This document shows positions 5,818 to 8,879 of a stretch of 8,879 bases of DNA, piece by piece. The notes under the pieces were generated by a model that did no database searches, was not told the origin of the DNA, and worked only from the letters and a program-made list of their open reading frames with translations. The stretch comes from an uncultured Atopobiaceae bacterium (lineage in GTDB: Bacteria; Actinomycetota; Coriobacteriia; Coriobacteriales; Atopobiaceae): contig CAAGLU010000128.1 of the NCBI GenBank assembly GCA_900770865.1, positions 1 to 8,879 of the forward strand. The letters run 5' to 3'. Made by a program: the position numbers and the translations under genes. Within the stretch, counting starts at the first letter, position 1. Each line of letters begins with the position of its first letter.

Positions 5818-8496
5818 CTAGTTCCTGCCCTTCTCGACCGCACGCATGATGGCCTTGTAGATCTCTACCAGCGGGATGATAGCCGCGGCGAGCAGCATGG
5901 CAATGCCGTACTCGAACGCGTTGATCTCAGCGAAATCGAAGGCCTGGGCGAGCGGGGTCTCGATGACCACAAAGGTGAGGACGAGCGAACCCGCGAACGC
6001 AAGCCACAGCCACTTGTTCTGGGTGGGCAGCCTGAAGATGGACTGGCGACGGCTGCGCATGTTGAACGAGTGGAACATCTCGACCATCGAGAGCGTGAGG
6101 AAGGCCATGGTCATGCCGTCGAGGCCCTTGTCGGCACCAGACAGCACGGACGACAGGGGCACACCCTCGATGTTGAGGCCAATGAAGTACGAGATGAGCG
6201 TCAGCATACCTATGAAGGCGCCCTGAATCAGGCAGTCCAGGCCCATGCCGTTGGCAAAGATGCCATCGTCGGCGTTGCGGGGCTCGCGCTTCATGATGCC
6301 CGGCTCGGCCTCCTCCATGGCCATGGCAAGCGCGGGGAAGCAGTCCGTGATGAGGTTGAGCCACAGGAGGTGCGTAGGCTCGAGGATCGTGAAGCCAATG
6401 AGCGACGCCACGAAGACCGATATGACCTCGGCGAGGTTGGAGGAGAGCAGGAAGGCGATGGACTTCCTGATGTTGTCGTAGATGCGACGGCCCTCTTCGC
6501 AGGCGTTGATGATGGTCGCAAAGTTGTCATCGGCAAGCACCATGTCGGCCACGTTCTTGGTGACGTCGGTACCGGTGATGCCCATGCCCACGCCAATGTC
6601 AGCGCGCTTGATGGACGGGGCGTCATTCACGCCGTCGCCGGTCATGGCAACGACCTTGCCCAGCTTCTTCCAGGTGTCGACGATGCGGGTCTTGTGCTCG
6701 GGCTGGACGCGGGCGTACACGCCGTACTTGGAGATGTTCTTCGCGAACTCCTCGTCGGACATGCGGTCAAGCTCGGCACCGGTGATGGCCTGCGAGCGGT
6801 CGACGATGATGCCCAGCTCCTTGGCGATTGCCACGGCGGTGTCGATGTGGTCGCCGGTGATCATGACAACGCGCATGCCGGCAGAGTGCGCCTCGGCCAC
6901 GGCCTGCTTGACCTCGGGACGAACCGGGTCGATCATGCCGCACAGGCCCAGGAAGGTCATATCGTGCTCAAGCGCCTCGGGCGAGAAGTCCGTGGGGGCC
7001 GTCTTGCCGTAGTTCACGCGGGCCGCCGCCATCACGCGCAGCGCGTCGTCGGCCATGGCCTTGTTGGCCTCCATGATGCGTTGGCGCCACTCGTCGGTCA
7101 TGGGCACGTCGCCGTTGGCGGTGTGGACCATGGTGCAGCGGGCGAGAATGACGTCGGGGCCACCCTTGGTGTGCTGAATGTAGTTGCCGTCAGGCGCCTT
7201 GTTGACCACGGACATCATCTTGCGGCCGGAGTCGAAGGGCGCCTCGCCCACACGGGGGTTGGCGGAGTCGAGGTCACCCGAAGTGAAGCCGAGCTTGGCG
7301 GCATCGGCCACGAGCGCAGCCTCGGTGGGCTCGCCCACGGCGGTCTCGTGCGCGGAGTCCCACTTGGCGTCGGAGCACAGCGCCATGCAACGCACGAGGC
7401 GATCCTGGTCCTCGGTGAAGTGGCGCACGACGGTCATCTTGTTCTGCGTGAGGGTGCCCGTCTTATCCGAGCAGATGACCTGCGTGCAGCCAAGGGTCTC
7501 GACGGCGGAGAGCTTGCGGATGATGGCGTTGTGCTGGCTCATCTTGGTGACGCCGATGGAAAGCACGATGGTCACGACGGCGGCCAGGCCCTCGGGGATG
7601 GCGGCGACGGCCAGCGACACGGCGACCATGAACGTATTGAGCACGAGCGACAGGTCATCGAAGAAGCCCATGCCATGCTTGAGCCAGGTGACCACAAAGA
7701 CCAGGGCACAAATAATGATGCAGAGAATGGAGAGGATCTTCGAAAGCTCGTCGAGCTTCTTCTGGAGCGGCGTCTCCTCATCCTCGGCACGCGTGAGGGC
7801 GTCGGCGATCTTGCCCATCTCGGTATCCATGCCCGTGGCAACAACCACGGCGCGACCGCGGCCGTAGACCACGGTGGAGCCCATGTAGCACATGTTCTTG
7901 CGGTCGCCGAGAGGGACGTCCTTGCCCTCGTCAAGCACGTCGAGAACCGTGGCGACCTTGTTGACCGGCACGGACTCGCCCGTGAGGGCGGCCTCCTCGA
8001 TCTTCATGGACGCGCTCTCGATGATGCGGCAGTCCGCCGGGACGGAGTCGCCCGCCTCGAGAATCACGAGATCGCCAACAACGAGCTCGGAGGACGGGAC
8101 GCTGATGAGCTGGCCGTCGCGCACGACCTTGCTCTGGGCGGCGGACATCTCCTGGAGTGCCGCCAGGGCCTCCTCGGCCTTGGACTCCTGGACCACGCCG
8201 AGAACCGCGTTTACCACGACGACGAAGCAGATGATGATCACGTCGGCGAAGTCCGCATCGCCCTGCGCCAGGCCGGTGAGGGCCGAGATGACCGCGGCGA
8301 CGATGAGCATGATGATCATCGGGTCGGCCATCTGGGCAAAGAAGCGCTTCCAGAGTGGGTCCTTCTTGGCCTCTTTGAGCTTGTTGGGGCCGTTCTTCTC
8401 GAGGCGTGCAGCCGCCTCATCCGCGGCAAGGCCATAGGTGTCGTCAGACGCGACGCCCTTGATGACTTGCGCGGATTCCTGCAGGTATTCCTTCAA
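5818..8496 (-). CDS. Cation-transporting P-type ATPase, probably Ca2+ (SERCA/PMR1-like, P2A)
   Basis: This 892-residue membrane pump has the full P2-type layout: N-terminal cation ATPase domain (1-70), actuator motif TGES (172-175), phosphorylation site DKTGTLT with Asp344, nucleotide-binding KGGPD (444-448), TGDH (547-550) and hinge TGDGVNDAP (619-627), plus about ten membrane helices. Ion-site residues fit the calcium group: PEGL in helix 4 (E302), SSNLAE in helix 5 (N687, E690), NLITD in helix 6 (N714, T717, D718) and a Glu in helix 8 (E806). By eye these match SERCA E309, N768, E771, N796, T799, D800 and E908, suggesting two Ca2+ sites. The start is a TTG at 8496, 5 bases after a perfect AGGAGG; the in-frame stop at 8512-8514 excludes a longer form and the length is family-typical. 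Na+ or Mn2+ transport cannot be excluded. rsgA follows by 6 bases. Confidence 0.93.
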   Translation of the reverse strand: MKEYLQESAQVIKGVASDDTYGLAADEAAARLEKNGPNKLKEAKKDPLWKRFFAQMADPMIIMLIVAAVISALTGLAQGDADFADVIIICFVVVVNAVLGVVQESKAEEALAALQEMSAAQSKVVRDGQLISVPSSELVVGDLVILEAGDSVPADCRIIESASMKIEEAALTGESVPVNKVATVLDVLDEGKDVPLGDRKNMCYMGSTVVYGRGRAVVVATGMDTEMGKIADALTRAEDEETPLQKKLDELSKILSILCIIICALVFVVTWLKHGMGFFDDLSLVLNTFMVAVSLAVAAIPEGLAAVVTIVLSIGVTKMSQHNAIIRKLSAVETLGCTQVICSDKTGTLTQNKMTVVRHFTEDQDRLVRCMALCSDAKWDSAHETAVGEPTEAALVADAAKLGFTSGDLDSANPRVGEAPFDSGRKMMSVVNKAPDGNYIQHTKGGPDVILARCTMVHTANGDVPMTDEWRQRIMEANKAMADDALRVMAAARVNYGKTAPTDFSPEALEHDMTFLGLCGMIDPVRPEVKQAVAEAHSAGMRVVMITGDHIDTAVAIAKELGIIVDRSQAITGAELDRMSDEEFAKNISKYGVYARVQPEHKTRIVDTWKKLGKVVAMTGDGVNDAPSIKRADIGVGMGITGTDVTKNVADMVLADDNFATIINACEEGRRIYDNIRKSIAFLLSSNLAEVISVFVASLIGFTILEPTHLLWLNLITDCFPALAMAMEEAEPGIMKREPRNADDGIFANGMGLDCLIQGAFIGMLTLISYFIGLNIEGVPLSSVLSGADKGLDGMTMAFLTLSMVEMFHSFNMRSRRQSIFRLPTQNKWLWLAFAGSLVLTFVVIETPLAQAFDFAEINAFEYGIAMLLAAAIIPLVEIYKAIMRAVEKGRN

Positions 8497-8501
8497 TTCA
8501 T

Positions 8502-8558
8502 CCTCCTGGGGTCATAGGCGCCCAGCAGATTGATGCCCGATCATAATTCCCCAGGAGG
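8502..8558 (-). promoter_or_regulatory. Perfect 10-bp inverted repeat that can sequester the ATPase ribosome binding site
   Basis: On the minus strand CCTCCTGGGG (8558-8549) and CCCCAGGAGG (8511-8502) are exact reverse complements separated by 37 bases. The 3' arm contains the whole AGGAGG (8507-8502) used by the TTG start at 8496. In RNA the helix would hide the ribosome binding site. The loop contains a 10-codon ORF, MIGHQSAGRL, with ATG at 8544, a GGGG in the 5' arm as possible ribosome binding site, and its TGA (8514-8512) touching the 3' arm. A ribosome stopping there would open the helix. If transcription starts from the TATGAT at 8540-8545, the 5' arm would not be transcribed and this reading fails; the repeat could then be a DNA-level element. 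Confidence 0.4.
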
Positions 8559-8658
8559 GGCAAGGGCTCACCAAGGCTGCCATGCCGGGCGCATGGTTGA
8601 TACCGGCCTATTCTACCCGATGAGACGCGCGTCAGTCCCTCTTGGACGAAGTGGTACC

Positions 8659-8670
8659 GTCACGCGTGAC
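8659..8670. promoter_or_regulatory. Perfect 12-bp palindrome GTCACGCGTGAC (candidate operator)
   Basis: The dodecamer is identical to its own reverse complement and lies near the middle of the divergent region, 143 bases before the dehydrogenase ATG and 162 bases before the ATPase TTG. It directly follows a second small palindrome, GGTACC (8653-8658). A homodimeric helix-turn-helix regulator is a plausible ligand. The site does not look like the Rex consensus (TTGTGA-N6-TCACAA), which would otherwise be attractive beside a lactate dehydrogenase. Confidence 0.35.
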
Positions 8671-8759
8671 CACCTCATGGCTCCCGCGTATCCCATTCGT
8701 AAGGACTTAGGCGCGTATGCCCCACGGAGTCTGCCCCATGCGGTAAACTCTCGCTAAGG

Positions 8760-8777
8760 CGCACGTGAACGCGTGCG
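8760..8777. repeat. Inverted repeat CGCACG-N6-CGTGCG upstream of the dehydrogenase gene
   Basis: Six-base arms CGCACG (8760-8765) and CGTGCG (8772-8777) surround TGAACG. A competing pair TCTCGC (8749-8754) / GCGAGA (8775-8780) shares the right arm, so two alternative stems are possible in a leader RNA. The repeat ends 36 bases before the ATG and lies just after the weak TAAACT -10-like sequence. It may be an operator or a chance structure in GC-rich DNA. Confidence 0.2.
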
Positions 8778-8813
8778 AGATTGATTCCACAGGGTCTCGA
8801 GGAAAGGGCAACG

Positions 8814-8879
8814 ATGAAGATTCTGTTCTATGGTACTGCCAGCTATGACAAGGATTCTTTCACCAAGGAGCTCAAGGAC
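8814..8879 (+). CDS. Start of a D-2-hydroxyacid (probably D-lactate) dehydrogenase (partial, runs off right edge)
   Basis: The frame opens with MKILFYGTASYDKDSF and stays open for all 22 codons to the window edge. A short beta strand (KILFYGT) followed by a YDKDSF segment is the usual N-terminus of NAD-dependent D-lactate dehydrogenases of the LdhA type, which reduce pyruvate to D-lactate and regenerate NAD+ in fermentation. A ribosome binding site, GAGGAAAGGG, ends 5 bases before the ATG at 8814. The gene is transcribed away from the ATPase. No cofactor or catalytic motif is inside the window, so another member of the 2-hydroxyacid dehydrogenase family is possible. Confidence 0.72.
   Translation, partial: MKILFYGTASYDKDSFTKELKD

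Larger units (their letters stand above)
8497..8813. other. 317-bp divergent intergenic region between the Ca-ATPase and the dehydrogenase gene
   Basis: The two flanking genes are transcribed away from each other, so two promoters are expected. For the ATPase the best -10 is TATGAT (minus strand, 8545-8540), five of six consensus bases, but no acceptable -35 lies 16-18 bases upstream. A TAGAAT at about 8610-8615 is an upstream alternative, also without a good -35. For the plus-strand gene only a weak TAAACT at 8744-8749 is seen. The region contains an inverted repeat covering the ATPase ribosome binding site, a 12-bp palindrome, and smaller inverted repeats at 8580-8596 (CCATGC/GCATGG, 5-base spacer) and 8760-8777. 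Confidence 0.6.

Noticed and set aside
5509..8517. A 1002-codon open frame on the plus strand, antisense to the ATPase and the start of rsgA
   Set aside because: It mirrors the codons of the opposite strand: very rich in His, Gly, Asp, Val and Leu, with no recognisable domain. The minus-strand frames carry complete ATPase and RsgA motifs. High GC with biased third positions routinely leaves such long antisense frames open.
8568..8594. Minus-strand mini-ORF MRPAWQPW upstream of the ATPase, with two Trp codons
   Set aside because: No ribosome binding site and no terminator or antiterminator pair behind it; no reason for tryptophan control of a cation pump.
8502..8650. Metal riboswitch (yybP-ykoY Mn2+ or NiCo type) in the ATPase leader
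   Set aside because: I looked because such elements often precede P-type ATPases, but could not find the conserved loop sequences of either class. Only the 10-bp inverted repeat over the ribosome binding site is supported.

Overview
The window is high-GC DNA (about two thirds G+C in the coding parts) with tightly packed genes, many of them overlapping or starting on GTG/TTG behind strong AGGAGG-type ribosome binding sites. A monoderm-type Tad (Flp) pilus cluster sits beside an SERCA-like calcium P-type ATPase, RsgA and a fermentative D-lactate-dehydrogenase-like gene. This combination suggests an anaerobic, lactate-producing Gram-positive of high GC, most likely an actinobacterium of the Coriobacteriia (Olsenella/Atopobium/Collinsella type). 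The taxonomic guess is inference from gene content and style, not from a marker gene.

Layout, all on the minus strand except the last gene. From right to left: a start fragment of a D-2-hydroxyacid (probably D-lactate) dehydrogenase on the plus strand (8814 to the edge); a 317-bp divergent intergenic region; a cation (probably Ca2+) P-type ATPase (5818-8496); rsgA, a ribosome-assembly GTPase, 6 nt behind it (4612-5811); a 358-bp AT-richer intergenic region (4254-4611); then a Tad pilus operon: cpaB (3558-4253), cpaE/tadZ (2296-3558), cpaF/tadA (970-2295), tadB (50-991) and the first codons of a tadC-like gene running off the left edge.

How the genes work together: in the Tad block, CpaF is the secretion ATPase that powers pilus polymerisation on the TadB/TadC inner-membrane platform, TadZ/CpaE is the ParA-like localisation factor, and CpaB is a membrane-anchored SAF-domain protein. 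All junctions are overlaps or zero gaps, so the block is surely one transcription unit. The pilin, prepilin peptidase and pseudopilins are not in view and should lie to the left of the window. The ATPase-rsgA pair is a second, housekeeping-like unit.

The most interesting non-coding structures are (1) three copies of a TTTGYTRTKA element at an exact 20-bp period upstream of the Tad operon, which looks like a phased operator, and (2) a perfect 10-bp inverted repeat upstream of the Ca-ATPase whose 3' arm contains the ATPase ribosome binding site and whose loop holds a 10-codon ORF ending against that arm. The second arrangement resembles translational attenuation. There is also a perfect 12-bp palindrome in the divergent intergenic region. 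No mobile element, CRISPR array, tRNA or rRNA was seen. The protein-coding genes themselves belong to known families.
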